Shown: positions 53,601 to 56,850, counted from the first letter of the stretch. The stretch is DNA of 64,000 nt from Prosapia bicincta (GCA_036971475.1 JBAIZL010000376.1:1769501-1833500); one strand, 5' to 3'. The notes: generated by a model from the sequence alone, not told the origin. Translations and numbers: made by a program.

Positions 53601-55753
53601 TTAATATGTGTTTACTGTTGAAAATTAACTTCAGATTCGTGTTCAGCAAGGTCAAATCTATCAGAAAAAAAGATTTTGCCAATCAGAGCATTAGTAAGCA
53701 CCAAAGTCAGGTCAGGTCTGGCTAGGTTATTATTATTTTTTTTTTTAATGTGTTTGCAGTAAAAAAAAACTTCAGATTCATGTTCAGCAAGGTCAAACTG
53801 ATCAGAAAAAAAAAATTTGCCGATCGGAGCAGTAGTCACTGATTTTAATAATTACCAAAAGTTCTTATAACCTCACTACATCTAGAGTATTGAATATCTA
53901 AATGCTAATGCCTAAAGCAACAATACTACTACAATTTATTTATAATATTAAGAAAGGACAGTAACTTAAAAACTAAAACTAAACAGATACTAATTACTTA
54001 ACAAAAAAAAACAAGATCTTTTCATAAAGTAGTAAATTATATAATACTTCATTATCTTATAATATACTTACAAAGTATCAGGTTAGGATAGATTTGATTA
54101 TAAAAATAGAAATTAATAAAGTTTGCTAACATATACATGTTAACAAATATTGTAGCTTCCATTTTGGTATATCTTTACTATTTAACTCTTAGACTATAAA
54201 ATATTTTTTAAACTAAATTTATCATACCAGATTAGTTGTAGTAGTTTTACAATGTAGTAATAGCAGAATACTTTGTGTTACTTCTTATAAAGAAATATTG
54301 GTTTTATAAAGAAACCTTTACAAAATAACTTTTTTCGTTATTTATTTCCCGTACCCATATGTACGATTTTAGAAAAATAAATTATATCGACCAACGCAGA
54401 AAAGTCATCAGGGATACGAAAAAAATAACGCAAACTCATGCTCAGGGAAATAAATACCATTTTATCAAATTAAAGTTGGGTAAAAAACTCGGAGTGGAGT
54501 AGTCAGAAATAAGTTTGTGTATAAACAGCACGCCGTACTACGTATAAGTATGTTTAAATATAGCTATAAAGTCACCAGTTAGGATAGATAAATTGTATAA
54601 ATTACTATATACCTATATTAAAATATACCAGTAAAGTGTCCAGTCATAATAGATTTGGTTGTAATTTTATATATTACATTACCTAATTACATTTCTACTT
54701 CTACAGAGTTTTACTTTTTGCCTCTATTCTAGCCTTACACGTATACATTTGGTTAAACATATAAAATTAACCTTCCGTGGCAATAACAAACAATAATTAC
54801 CAATATAGCTTCAGAACATGTTATTGATTCGTTTTATAAGCATTCTAATGAGGGTGGGCAATGTGAATTTTTACCAGCACTATTATTAACCCCACATATG
54901 AAGGAATGTCAATTTTCCAAAATTGTTAATTAATTTTTTGGGCATGAGCGAGAGCTGTATAAATTTTTTTTTTTTTTTGTATCACTAATGAGTTTCTGTG
55001 TCGGCCGATATAATTTGTTTCGCTAAAATCGTACACATGGGCATGGTAAATAAATACCTTTTTTCAAAATTATGAAACTTTTGTGCATGCAAACAAACTT
55101 TTATTAATTTTTCAGTTTTCCTGAGGACTTTCTGCAATCACAGGTAAAGTTATTTTAACAATATCAATAGCGTCTGGATAACCAATAACTAACATCACTT
55201 ATTCTGGATTAAATGTAAAAAAATCAAATAAAGAAGAGGAAATCCCAAGATTTATATTTTTTCCAATTTCATAATAATTCAAGAGTAAATGTTTGCAAAA
55301 CATGAAAATGACATATACATTGATATTATTCTTATAAACAAAATAAAAATCTTGTCATAAAACTGACAAGGTTAACTTGAACCTTTGGTATTTTCATAAA
55401 GAAAAGAATTATATTGCACAGTAACTGTATTTACAGGACAACATACATGTAAAGTTTAATCTTTTCACTACTAAACGATAATTTTATCATAAAAATATAG
55501 GTAACATATACTAACCCCATTTCATCCTGGCCCTTTTTATCAGAGTACTTCTCATAGAATTTAACCTTACAGCATAAATGTGGGCGAATTGGCGTGAAAA
55601 ATCTTTGTTTTTCAGGCGAAATATTTCTGACAAATCTTGATAACTACACAGTTTTCTCTTGAAGGAATAATTTGTGGTTATTGCAGAATTAGAGGGTGAT
55701 GAGTTCAATACCTCGGCTCCTGCAAAAATTTCAACAGCTTCTTCCAATTTCAT
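8302..55753 (-). CDS. POLD2: DNA polymerase delta small subunit, split gene (8 exons found, C-terminal exon missing)
   Basis: Minus-strand exons at 55753-55516, 42580-42453, 40731-40487, 36079-35934, 29053-28929, 23292-23200, 21491-21299 and 8412-8302 join in phase to about 426 codons with no stop. The product follows the B subunit of DNA polymerase delta along its length: [13 protein letters not shown] near the N-terminus, ILEDELQRI and VEDYCWAG in the OB-fold part, then [12 protein letters not shown] and ILPQQPLH in the calcineurin-like phosphoesterase fold, and [11 protein letters not shown] near the end. In this family the phosphoesterase fold is catalytically dead, and the subunit bridges the catalytic subunit to the rest of the nuclear replicative polymerase. 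Animal POLD2 is about 430-470 residues, so roughly 40 C-terminal residues are missing here. Introns are packed with transposons; the first is about 12.9 kb and the last one seen also about 12.9 kb. All introns are GT-AG except intron 4, which is GC-AG. The identification is firm; exon ends are by eye. Confidence 0.93.
8413..9016. other. POLD2 intron 7 sequence, no feature seen
   Basis: AT-rich, with no coding match or repeat recognised. Confidence 0.6.
9040..9375 (-). pseudogene. LINE D ORF2, region after RNase H
   Basis: 102-codon frame ending at 9040: [17 protein letters not shown] start, [17 protein letters not shown] and [11 protein letters not shown]. The Cys/His cluster after RNase H is normal for Jockey/I-type LINE ORF2. 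It continues upstream into the RNase H C-terminal half at 9376. Confidence 0.7.
9376..9893. repeat. Tandem duplication unit 1 of the LINE D junction (empty piggyBac site)
   Basis: Minus-strand RNase H C-terminal half (with small deletions) followed at 9631 by the plus-strand N-terminal half. Unit 2 is 9894-10173 plus 18489-18752. At 9627-9630 unit 1 has one intact TTAA followed by ATTTGTTCATATTTGC, the sequence found right of piggyBac 2 in unit 2. Confidence 0.85.
9894..10173 (-). pseudogene. RNase H C-terminal half of LINE D, duplication unit 2
   Basis: Minus-strand reading gives [35 protein letters not shown], then [20 protein letters not shown]. The acidic DSKSA and the GNEQADTLA motif are RNase H active-site segments. 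The left boundary with unit 1 is at about 9893/9894. It ends on the TTAA (10170-10173) that flanks piggyBac 2. Confidence 0.8.
10802..12612 (+). pseudogene. piggyBac transposase 2 (frameshifted, interrupted by LINE B)
   Basis: The acidic N-terminal region starts at ATG 10802 and shifts frame near 11110-11140. The core is 11140-12393 and shifts again near 12378. The cysteine-rich C-terminal domain starts at about 12430 ([18 protein letters not shown]) and is cut at 12612 by LINE B; its last codons resume at 17984. The three catalytic aspartates are present: [20 protein letters not shown] and [10 protein letters not shown]. piggyBac transposases cut and paste DNA precisely at TTAA. The two frameshifts and the LINE make this copy inactive, although its ends look mobile. 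Confidence 0.9.
13151..14259 (+). pseudogene. LINE B ORF1 (one frameshift)
   Basis: A first frame (ATG 13151 to 13381) gives 76 codons. The second starts with ATG 13390 and runs to 14259, so a one-base slip near 13380 probably splits ORF1. The second part begins with a basic [15 protein letters not shown] segment. Its C-terminal half ([31 protein letters not shown]) resembles the DUF4780-type domain of insect LINE ORF1 proteins. No zinc knuckles are seen. Its role is probably RNA binding. It ends 8 bases before ORF2. Confidence 0.72.
14268..17881 (+). pseudogene. LINE B ORF2 polyprotein: endonuclease, RT, RNase H (one stop, one frameshift)
   Basis: APE endonuclease from ATG 14268 ([43 protein letters not shown]). 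One in-frame TGA at 14748 interrupts it, but the same frame resumes and continues to 16793. RT covers about 15560-16520 with [19 protein letters not shown] and the active site [10 protein letters not shown] one-base shift near 16780 leads into the last frame (16757-17881), which holds RNase [27 protein letters not shown] and [26 protein letters not shown]...H...C zinc motif closes it. With only two lesions this is a recent insertion, but not functional as it stands. Confidence 0.9.
17984..18484 (+). other. piggyBac 2 right end: last transposase codons and 3' region
   Basis: Bases 17984-18027 continue the transposase frame broken by LINE B and end in TAA. The remainder is AT-rich 3' region with the palindrome at 18336-18351 and the terminus at 18484. 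Confidence 0.7.
18489..18766 (+). pseudogene. RNase H N-terminal half of LINE D, inverted, duplication unit 2
   Basis: Encodes [34 protein letters not shown] and SNIFSFYG, an RNase H start with its first Asp (FTDGS). The matching half in unit 1 (9631-9893) has Asn instead (FTNGS). Confidence 0.8.
18996..20329 (+). mobile_element. mariner element M1, structurally intact
   Basis: 1,334 bp bounded by TA (18994-18995 and 20330-20331). Inverted ends start CGAGGGTCGTCCAGAAA on both sides and stay alike for about 27 bases. It contains one uninterrupted transposase gene. Confidence 0.93.
19158..20231 (+). CDS. mariner transposase, DD34D, intact
   Basis: 357 codons from ATG 19158, chosen because [15 protein letters not shown] is where the paired helix-turn-helix domain of mariner transposases begins; a longer in-frame extension to 19065 has no support. 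The DNA-binding region covers residues 1-110 ([14 protein letters not shown]). The catalytic triad is [19 protein letters not shown] and LAPSDYHLF, with 34 residues between the second and third Asp, the mariner pattern. [10 protein letters not shown] block is present. No stop or frameshift, so it could be active. Mariner transposases act in the nucleus at TA sites. Confidence 0.93.
   Translation: MAAPIENPAKCEVRSVIWFLNVQHVRPIEIYRQIKAVYGDNAINESSVRKWCIKFNEGRTSVHDEERSGRPSLVTDELTAKVDEKIQENWRFTLSGLLAFFPQISRSLLHEIVTERLGYRKMCARWVPKMLTDVHKTKRMGAALEFLTQYDEDGETFLDRIVTGDETWVSYRTPETKLQSMEWHHSNSPKKNWKEKLNLNTRKVMATVFWDRKGLIHVEFMPRGETINSAAYTETLHRLRRAIQNKRRGMLSSKVVLIHDNARPHCSAQTQAELQSFKWQIFGHPPYSPDLAPSDYHLFPKLKVFLGGKNILDDDDLKEGVKTWLHSLAAEEYNVGIQKLVSRNNKCLDGSGDFIEK
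20330..21298. other. POLD2 intron 7, no gene seen
   Basis: AT-rich. At 21073 TTAACACGTTCATTGCC resembles a piggyBac-type terminus, but no partner end was found. Confidence 0.4.
21299..21491 (-). CDS. POLD2: POLD2 exon 7
   Basis: Acceptor CATTTTAG before 21491, donor GTGAGT after 21299. 64 codons plus one base. Reads through [32 protein letters not shown] and [10 protein letters not shown], matching the family segment before the CYPF motif. Confidence 0.94.
21492..23199. other. POLD2 intron 6, no gene seen
   Basis: AT-rich. At 21856-21905 a worn copy of the LINE A 3'-terminal motif (GGTTATCATCACC) is visible. No coding match elsewhere. Confidence 0.4.
23200..23292 (-). CDS. POLD2: POLD2 exon 6 (MPGEFDP motif)
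   Basis: 31 codons in phase 0, acceptor TATTCTAG and donor GTATAT. Contains [12 protein letters not shown] and [13 protein letters not shown], the most conserved block of the family. Confidence 0.94.
23293..24470. other. POLD2 intron 5, no gene seen; inverted motif at 24092-24133
   Basis: The inverted motif CCGGTC-TTACCCCAA facing TTGGGGTATGACCGG lies upstream of the Tigger remnant and may be its terminus. The rest is AT-rich with nothing recognised. Confidence 0.4.
24480..25330 (+). pseudogene. Tigger/pogo-like transposase remnant
   Basis: 24498-24818 encodes the CENP-B-type second DNA-binding domain and the start of the DDE domain: [38 protein letters not shown] and [16 protein letters not shown]. 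Later pieces are in broken frames: [14 protein letters not shown] near 25000 and a LHMLKI / AWNDLKP C-terminal segment near 25090-25150. The DDE core is mostly lost. An old remnant. Confidence 0.7.
25849..26175 (+). pseudogene. piggyBac transposase 3, middle part
   Basis: Encodes the region after the second catalytic Asp: [20 protein letters not shown], then [20 protein letters not shown] and [20 protein letters not shown]. The frame stops being piggyBac exactly where mariner M2 enters; the last codons are KRYVYI. Confidence 0.78.
26176..27431 (+). mobile_element. mariner M2 inserted in piggyBac 3
   Basis: TA-flanked (26174-26175 and 27432-27433). Inverted ends share GGGTTGTCCAAAAATTAAA. Removing it rejoins the piggyBac 3 reading frame in phase. 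Confidence 0.9.
26300..27332 (+). pseudogene. mariner M2 transposase, dead
   Basis: The N-terminal part ([39 protein letters not shown]) stops at 26657. The catalytic part is in another frame (26656-27096) and the last part in a third (27063-27332: [13 protein letters not shown]). Two catalytic aspartates are replaced: TGNETW (Asn) and LHYNAWPH (Tyr). No clear ATG precedes the conserved start. Confidence 0.88.
27434..27965 (+). pseudogene. piggyBac transposase 3, C-terminal part
   Basis: Continues the same protein after M2 ([12 protein letters not shown]), then, with frameshifts, [19 protein letters not shown], an Asp/Glu-rich linker (27680-27760) and the C-terminal cysteine domain [11 protein letters not shown] / YTECNVYL ending at TAA near 27965. 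Multiple lesions make it non-functional. Confidence 0.72.
28243..28707 (+). pseudogene. mariner M3, 3' fragment
   Basis: Encodes [20 protein letters not shown] through [20 protein letters not shown], with the second and third catalytic Asp spaced 34 apart, then shifts frame near 28490-28505 before the tail (KELKAIP, GDYF-like end). A terminal inverted-repeat-like end (ACACACCTCG then TA) lies at 28700-28709. The 5' half is absent. A different mariner lineage from M1. Confidence 0.8.
28929..29053 (-). CDS. POLD2: POLD2 exon 5
   Basis: Acceptor TTTGATAG before 29053, donor GTATGTATT after 28929. 125 bases complete the Gly-Asn pair and end in [15 protein letters not shown], the conserved segment before the [10 protein letters not shown] motif. 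Phase 0 at its end. Confidence 0.9.
29054..29390. other. POLD2 intron 4, no gene seen
   Basis: AT-rich, no feature recognised. Confidence 0.5.
29391..30175 (-). pseudogene. LINE A RT fragment with 3'-end remnants
   Basis: 29690-30175 on the minus strand encodes broken RT text colinear with the intact copy at 63.1-63.5 kb: GRSSV-, [15 protein letters not shown] and [14 protein letters not shown] pieces with stops. Two worn LINE A 3'-terminal motifs (GGCGAAAAACC...GGTTATCC) lie at about 29405 and 29592. Confidence 0.75.
30176..30588. other. No gene seen; (TA)n at 30435-30455
   Basis: AT-rich intron sequence with a short TA microsatellite. Confidence 0.6.
30589..31506 (+). mobile_element. mariner M4, internally deleted copy with intact ends
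   Basis: TA-flanked (30587-30588 and 31507-31508). Inverted ends GAGGTGTGGCTATTAAATAA match for over 30 bases. At 918 bp it lacks part of the catalytic domain. Confidence 0.9.
30695..31441 (+). pseudogene. mariner M4 transposase, catalytic core deleted, candidate intron
   Basis: The frame from 30781 ([42 protein letters not shown]) has no good ATG. An ATG at 30695 gives six codons, then a consensus donor GTAAGT at 30715, and a TAG acceptor at 30780 rejoins the frame in phase; this 66-base intron is inferred. After ERVITCE the text jumps to [20 protein letters not shown], so all three catalytic aspartates and about 120 residues are gone. The C-terminus ([13 protein letters not shown]) is intact. 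It could bind ends but not cut. Confidence 0.82.
31836..33167 (+). mobile_element. mariner M5, full-length but inactivated
   Basis: TA-flanked (31834-31835 and 33168-33169). Inverted ends share GCTGTTTTTTT and CAACTTCCGA. 1,332 bp. Confidence 0.88.
31997..33069 (+). pseudogene. mariner M5 transposase with stops and a frameshift
   Basis: The first 166 codons from ATG 31997 ([34 protein letters not shown]) end at TGA directly after TGDE, where the family has Trp. The rest lies in another frame (32494-33069) with a further stop at 32704: [30 protein letters not shown] and [16 protein letters not shown]. All three catalytic Asp codons are still present. Confidence 0.88.
33168..33856. other. POLD2 intron 4, no gene seen
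   Basis: Short open frames near 33611-33874 have no recognisable content. Confidence 0.45.
33857..34320 (-). mobile_element. LINE A 3' fragment
   Basis: 3'-terminal motif at 33867-33896, then ORF2 C-terminal text (broken) for the [11 protein letters not shown] region and [16 protein letters not shown] segment up to about 34320, where it is cut by a mariner piece. Confidence 0.75.
34321..34550 (+). mobile_element. mariner M4-type 3' fragment
   Basis: Encodes [19 protein letters not shown] and [20 protein letters not shown], then ends at CCACACCTCG before TA (34551). Same lineage as M4 at 31280-31506. Confidence 0.85.
34551..35033. other. POLD2 intron 4, no gene seen
   Basis: AT-rich with no recognised element. 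Confidence 0.45.
35034..35558 (-). mobile_element. LINE A 3' fragment
   Basis: 3'-terminal hairpin motif at 35045-35074, 3' UTR, then 86 codons of ORF2 C-terminus ([24 protein letters not shown]...H...C zinc motif, [14 protein letters not shown]) from 35456 to 35196, with the frame broken just upstream. Cut at about 35558. Confidence 0.85.
35559..35933. other. POLD2 intron 4, no gene seen
   Basis: No coding match. The GC donor of intron 4 lies at 35932-35933 on the minus strand. Confidence 0.5.
35934..36079 (-). CDS. POLD2: POLD2 exon 4 (start of phosphoesterase fold)
   Basis: Acceptor TTTTTCAG before 36079. The exon completes a Lys codon and reads [10 protein letters not shown], then [12 protein letters not shown] and RLIIAG. 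The exon must end at GCAG with intron bases GCTAGT, a GC donor. Using the GT four bases further on would put a stop at the next junction. Confidence 0.9.
36192..36438. mobile_element. MITE with TTAA borders
   Basis: TTAA at 36188-36191 and 36439-36442. Inverted ends begin CAATAA-TTGAACTCAAACG and match for about 35 bases. 247 bp, non-coding. TTAA borders suggest piggyBac- or Kolobok-driven movement. Confidence 0.75.
36443..37080. other. POLD2 intron 3, no gene seen
   Basis: AT-rich, no recognisable coding or element sequence. Confidence 0.5.
37081..38259. mobile_element. DNA transposon with CAGGGTGTCTAGT ends, superfamily not assigned
   Basis: Left end CAGGGTGTCTAGT at 37081 and right end ACTAGACACCCTG at 38259, with TATAA on both sides (37076-37080 and 38260-38264), a possible 5-bp duplication. 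Both ends also hold repeated TTCCCTGA-CTTTTCC motifs. The first 55 bp are duplicated in tandem (second copy from 37136). It contains a transposase scrap on the minus strand. Confidence 0.8.
37364..37690 (-). pseudogene. Transposase scrap in the CAGGGTGTCTAGT element
   Basis: Minus-strand text [37 protein letters not shown] and [18 protein letters not shown], preceded in another frame by VTEAEIIW. I recall transposase-like proteins with an FDESLN motif in many animals, but I cannot name the superfamily. Only this segment is left. Confidence 0.55.
38370..38665 (-). pseudogene. LINE A RT fragment
   Basis: Encodes [40 protein letters not shown] and [12 protein letters not shown], colinear with RT of the intact copy (ENGVPQGSVLSVTLF). 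Cut on both sides. Confidence 0.85.
38700..39060 (-). mobile_element. LINE A 3' end fragment
   Basis: A worn 3'-terminal motif at about 38721-38754 (AAGGTTATCATTGCC), 3' UTR, then the last codons of ORF2 (39060 to about 38970). Confidence 0.65.
39337..39470 (-). mobile_element. LINE A RNase H fragment
   Basis: Matches bases 280-405 of this window: GTTTTGAACCGTCTGTGAA and CAAAAACTCCTGA, encoding the start of RNase H on the minus strand. Cut on both sides. Confidence 0.85.
39471..40190. other. POLD2 intron 3, no gene seen
   Basis: No recognisable coding sequence. The 88-codon open frame at 39739-40005 has no family features. Confidence 0.45.
40195..40400 (+). pseudogene. mariner M7 C-terminal remnant
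   Basis: Broken frames give [10 protein letters not shown] (decayed [10 protein letters not shown] motif), [19 protein letters not shown] and KCLNRSGN, the last part of an M1-type mariner transposase. Confidence 0.65.
40487..40731 (-). CDS. POLD2: POLD2 exon 3 (OB-fold region)
   Basis: Acceptor TTTTTTGCAG before 40731, donor GTATGTTAG after 40487. Gives 81 codons plus two bases. It contains [20 protein letters not shown] and [12 protein letters not shown], all conserved in polymerase delta small subunits. Confidence 0.94.
41030..42022 (+). mobile_element. mariner M6, 3'-truncated by LINE A scrap
   Basis: A left end similar in layout to M1 starts after TA at 41028 (CAAGGCGAATACTGAAACT); this end is tentative. 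The transposase gene follows and is cut at about 42022, where LINE A sequence begins. No right end. Confidence 0.7.
41189..42000 (+). pseudogene. mariner M6 transposase, broken
   Basis: ATG 41189 starts [20 protein letters not shown], then [21 protein letters not shown] at 41486 ends the first frame, and the same protein continues ([23 protein letters not shown]-like catalytic region decayed) with frame changes to [20 protein letters not shown] and [17 protein letters not shown] at 41995 and the truncation remove the third catalytic Asp. Confidence 0.85.
42023..42190 (-). mobile_element. LINE A RT fragment
   Basis: Matches bases 765-870 region: GATCTTATGATGGCGCGATAGAAACGG on the plus strand, i.e. 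[17 protein letters not shown] RT text on the minus strand, with stops. Cut on both sides. Confidence 0.7.
42453..42580 (-). CDS. POLD2: POLD2 exon 2
   Basis: Acceptor TTTCCAG before 42580, donor GTAATG after 42453. Its 128 bases complete the split Gly codon of exon 1 and give 43 codons in total. Residues [20 protein letters not shown] are the conserved family segment that opens the OB-fold region. Confidence 0.92.
42648..43171 (-). mobile_element. LINE A copy 8, 3' part (continues at 45774)
   Basis: 3'-terminal motif at 42666-42695, long A/C-rich 3' UTR like the one at 61.1-61.4 kb, and the last codons of ORF2 (from about 43080). Interrupted at TTAA 43168-43171 by piggyBac 4; the rest of the same copy is at 45774-46256. 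Confidence 0.88.
43172..45769 (+). mobile_element. piggyBac element 4, near-complete, inserted in LINE A copy 8
   Basis: TTAA at 43168-43171 and 45770-45773. Ends read CACTTACCGTGCC (left, after two extra A) and, reverse-complemented, CACTTACAGTGCC (right). The palindrome GTCAATTGAC occurs at 43193-43202 and 43277-43286 near the left end. About 2.6 kb. Confidence 0.9.
43441..45358 (+). pseudogene. piggyBac transposase 4, one candidate intron, three lesions
   Basis: ATG 43441 opens an acidic N-terminal region ([20 protein letters not shown]). A likely intron is 43571-43722 (GTTAGT...TTCCAG), and splicing keeps the frame. A run of eight T near 43939-43946 shifts the frame, a second shift lies near 44505, and TAA at 44822 interrupts the last frame, which resumes to 45358. 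Catalytic aspartates are present: [24 protein letters not shown] and AGVDRTSQL. The C-terminal zinc region ([32 protein letters not shown]) is complete. Decayed but recent. Confidence 0.88.
45665..45810. repeat. 73-bp tandem duplication across the piggyBac 4 / LINE A junction
   Basis: 45665-45737 and 45738-45810 are nearly identical. Each holds the last 30 bases of the piggyBac (GTCGGCACTGTAAGTGTT) plus LINE A flank (TTAAAAAGGACACGAATG). Confidence 0.92.
45774..46256 (-). pseudogene. LINE A copy 8, ORF2 C-terminal part
   Basis: Continues copy 8 right of the piggyBac. Minus-strand text: [49 protein letters not shown]. Colinear with the intact ORF at 61.4-63.9 kb, with a frame break near 45850. 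5'-truncated at about 46256. Confidence 0.88.
46257..46800. other. POLD2 intron 1, no gene seen
   Basis: AT-rich with no recognised element. Confidence 0.5.
46801..47140 (-). mobile_element. LINE A 3' end fragment
   Basis: 3'-terminal motif at 46870-46899, a second worn motif at about 46810-46845, 3' UTR, then the last about 30 codons of ORF2 ([13 protein letters not shown]) from about 47140. Cut upstream. Confidence 0.8.
47141..47548. other. POLD2 intron 1, no gene seen
   Basis: AT-rich with no recognised element. Confidence 0.5.
47601..48949 (-). mobile_element. LINE A copy 11, 5'-truncated, inside LINE B tail
   Basis: Poly-T (the poly-A tail) at 47601-47655, 3'-terminal motif at 47659-47688, 3' UTR, ORF2 C-terminal region, and 5' truncation at about 48949 in RT. 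The host LINE B text resumes at once, with at most a 2-base duplication. Confidence 0.92.
47821..48825 (-). pseudogene. LINE A copy 11 ORF2 fragment, RNase H deleted in frame
   Basis: 334 open codons. RNase H starts normally apart from TEGSK in place of TDGSK ([20 protein letters not shown]). It then jumps from YGLPSACS directly to [20 protein letters not shown], losing about 55 residues that carry two acidic active-site residues. The C-terminal zinc motif (CPFC...H...C) is intact. Open but catalytically dead. Confidence 0.88.
49060..49632. other. POLD2 intron 1, no gene seen
   Basis: AT-rich with no recognised element. Confidence 0.5.
49633..50056 (+). repeat. Left terminal inverted repeat of the 3.8-kb transposon
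   Basis: Ends inward at ...GGTCTTATTATCACTAA. Contains GGTTTCCGAAATACGGCC and AAAACGTTTAAATGGTCATA, which reappear inverted at the right end. Confidence 0.9.
50650..53025 (+). CDS. Putative transposase, 791 aa, intact
   Basis: ATG 50650 follows an AT-rich leader and opens an uninterrupted frame. Residues 1-60 hold a Cys-rich putative zinc region (C5, C12, C13, then CSFYP and CDTCRKE). An acidic, low-complexity segment (about 75-185) follows, then a helix-turn-helix-like part near 205-260 ([20 protein letters not shown]). A conserved block follows: [19 protein letters not shown] (about 315-340). The likely nuclease core has spaced acidic motifs: [12 protein letters not shown] (about 467), [14 protein letters not shown] (about 553) and [15 protein letters not shown] (about 595). 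These look like a DDE-type core, but the third acid is uncertain. I recall similar proteins as uncharacterised in insects and cnidarians. The long inverted repeats around it support transposition. Confidence 0.8.
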   Translation: MTDNCKFSNAQCCNPLKKPHHYVRDKKKLRTVTDWMCSFYPEISKISKICDTCRKEVSAIKNENIASNKVQETDTIQDLDEESQRESNKPKDKDPFVSEDDDPSFQAESHVLETLNTSLNELGESPIDYKKIKSKSYSAKKVKKIDSALKKRLFVSVTDSESDDDSQELNNSVLQNLKTQFSNATSRKKKLMILTCIPNDWGVRKIMREFNAPNYMVRQSKKVLTEKGILESPNPKPGKSLPKEVIQNVRDFYENDELSRAMPGMKDCITIVDESGNKTKVSKRLILCNLKEAYTLFKSEFPSINISFSKFAELRPRHCVLAGSTGTHVVCVCTTHENVKIMVENAKLGTVTNNELQTYKHCMAKMLCNPPFIDCLMNECSSCPGGELVRQILEKSFEENIIEKVTFRQWISVDRCSLETLEKPSDEFIDMFCSKLEVLIRHDFVAKQQTSYLNKVKENLNESEFAVTLDFAENYSMVVQNEAQSYHWVSNQATVHPFVIYYREGVKLKHLNYVIISECLENNTVAVYSFQKKLVHFFTMKFGEVPQKIIFFSDGCAAQYKNKKNFINLCNHIDDFGIEAEWHFFATAHGKGPSDGLGGTVKRLAAKASLQRPFQNQILTPCEFYEWSVENIHGISFDYGTQEDYVSAEIFLKDRFSEALTIKGTQQYHTFMPVASIRNKLTVKIFSESTTSSQVTVSRSTDKITFADCNGYISIVYDYNWWLAYIMDKNEDKDELKVTFLHPKGPSPSFSYPRIPDVLRLPFTDVLCTVNPTTPTGRIYVLSEDEILTTN
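53022..53431 (-). repeat. Right terminal inverted repeat of the 3.8-kb transposon
   Basis: Begins TTAGTGATAATAAGACC, so the stop codon of the transposase gene (TAG, 53023-53025) lies inside the repeat. Ends CACGGAATGA. Confidence 0.9.
53462..53844. mobile_element. Fold-back MITE with TTAA borders
   Basis: TTAA at 53458-53461 and 53845-53848. Inverted ends start AATCAGTGACTAC and stay alike for about 150 bases. A third copy of the end segment (TTCAGATTCGTGTTCAGCAAG) lies in the middle at about 53630-53700. 383 bp, non-coding. Confidence 0.85.
54337..55058. mobile_element. Fold-back MITE, about 720 bp
   Basis: Inverted ends of about 80 bases sharing TGTACGATTTTAG and AATTATATCG, left at about 54337-54420 and right at about 54975-55058. 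Non-coding. Borders and target duplication are uncertain. Confidence 0.75.
55059..55510. other. POLD2 intron 1 near the donor, no gene seen
   Basis: AT-rich with no recognised element. Confidence 0.5.
55516..55753 (-). CDS. POLD2: POLD2 exon 1 (N-terminus)
   Basis: Begins at ATG 55753 and gives 79 codons plus one base. The residues [13 protein letters not shown] and the following Met-Arg segment match the conserved N-terminal part of the subunit. The donor is GTTAGT at 55515. No acceptor-like AG lies just upstream of the ATG, so this ATG is the simplest start. Confidence 0.9.
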
Positions 55754-56649
55754 TTTTTTTAGTAATTGAGTCTATGATACTAAACAATGTCAAACTATAT
55801 ATATAGCTTTATTACGTCTTTTATAATAGTAAGTAAATATTTTATAGCAGTCCACACAAACTGTTGATCAGTAAATATACGAACTTCACACTTAACCTCA
55901 AAGTCTAAATACGTTTCATCCTTATAAATTAAGCGGGAAATAATAAGCTACAGTTGATACAAAGCGTGCGCACAGAGTAAGCAGTAAACAAGTAAAGCGA
56001 GGCCTTTCCATGGCCGACTCTAGTAGAAGGCCGTAATATACAATATGGCAACGCCGCGTCAACTCTGGACCGACAGCCTACGGGCGATACTATGATAGTT
56101 TTGAATTCTTCAGACTTCGTGTTTATTTTATACCCATTAGTGTATATAGAAATACTTGTTAACGCATTTTTTATTTAAATATACCTACTATGTAATCCGT
56201 AACCATAAAATTGTATCACAACTTACCAGTTATTTCAATTAGACACTGAATAACTATCCTACTGGCATACATAAAGGACTATTTATTTAGTATACACAAG
56301 CGTTTGGCAAGGATAAGTAGTTAAAAGCTACGAATCCGGATGGGAGTAAAGTTATCGAAGTGGGGATTTTGCAAAATGTTCTTGGTGTTGTGTAGAAAAA
56401 ATGCAATTTTCTTACATTCGGTACAAATGCAATAAAAAGGGTTAAAAATGCATAAAATTATTTTTTATATGCATTTTAAAATTTTTTTATTAAAAGTACA
56501 TAAAAACTATTTCTAGGGGTTTTTGAGGACGCTGAGAACGAATATCGAGTTTATAAGTCGATACACCATTCGAAAATGCATTTTAAATGCGTTTTATGCA
56601 TTTTTATGCACTCAAAAAAATGAATTTTTTATATGCAATTTTTTTTTAA
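55754..56649 (-). promoter_or_regulatory. POLD2 upstream region
   Basis: Bases 55754-56100 probably hold the POLD2 5' UTR and promoter. They contain the E2F-like site and a locally CpG-richer stretch (about 55980-56090) in AT-rich surroundings. No TATA box placement is convincing. 56100-56649 is AT-rich, with repeated ATGCATTTT motifs near 56450-56640. Confidence 0.4.
55933..55940 (-). promoter_or_regulatory. E2F-like site upstream of POLD2
   Basis: GCGGGAAA on the plus strand (TTTCCCGC on the gene strand) about 180 bp before the POLD2 ATG. E2F sites of this form control S-phase genes, which fits a replication gene. One short match only, so function is inferred. Confidence 0.4.
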
Positions 56650-56781
56650 ATTAGTTTTTTATCTTTTTCATATTGAGAAATTTTAGATTTTATTATTTCA
56701 ATAGTTTCTTTGATAGGAGCGTTAGAATACATATTTTTAATATCAAATGATATCAATTTCGTATTTTTATCTATATTAACC
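56650..56781 (-). pseudogene. Penelope-like RT fragment
   Basis: Minus-strand reading gives NIDKNTKLISFDIKNMYSNA and PIKETIEIIKSKISQYEK. The SFDIKNMYSN-IP motif is typical of Penelope-like reverse transcriptases. It is cut at TTAA (about 56779), where other repeat sequence begins. Confidence 0.75.
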
Positions 56782-56850
56782 CCTTACTGCATGTAGTGAC
56801 ATATGTGGCACATACCAGTTTTATTTTCCCCTAGCCTATATTAAAAGAGG

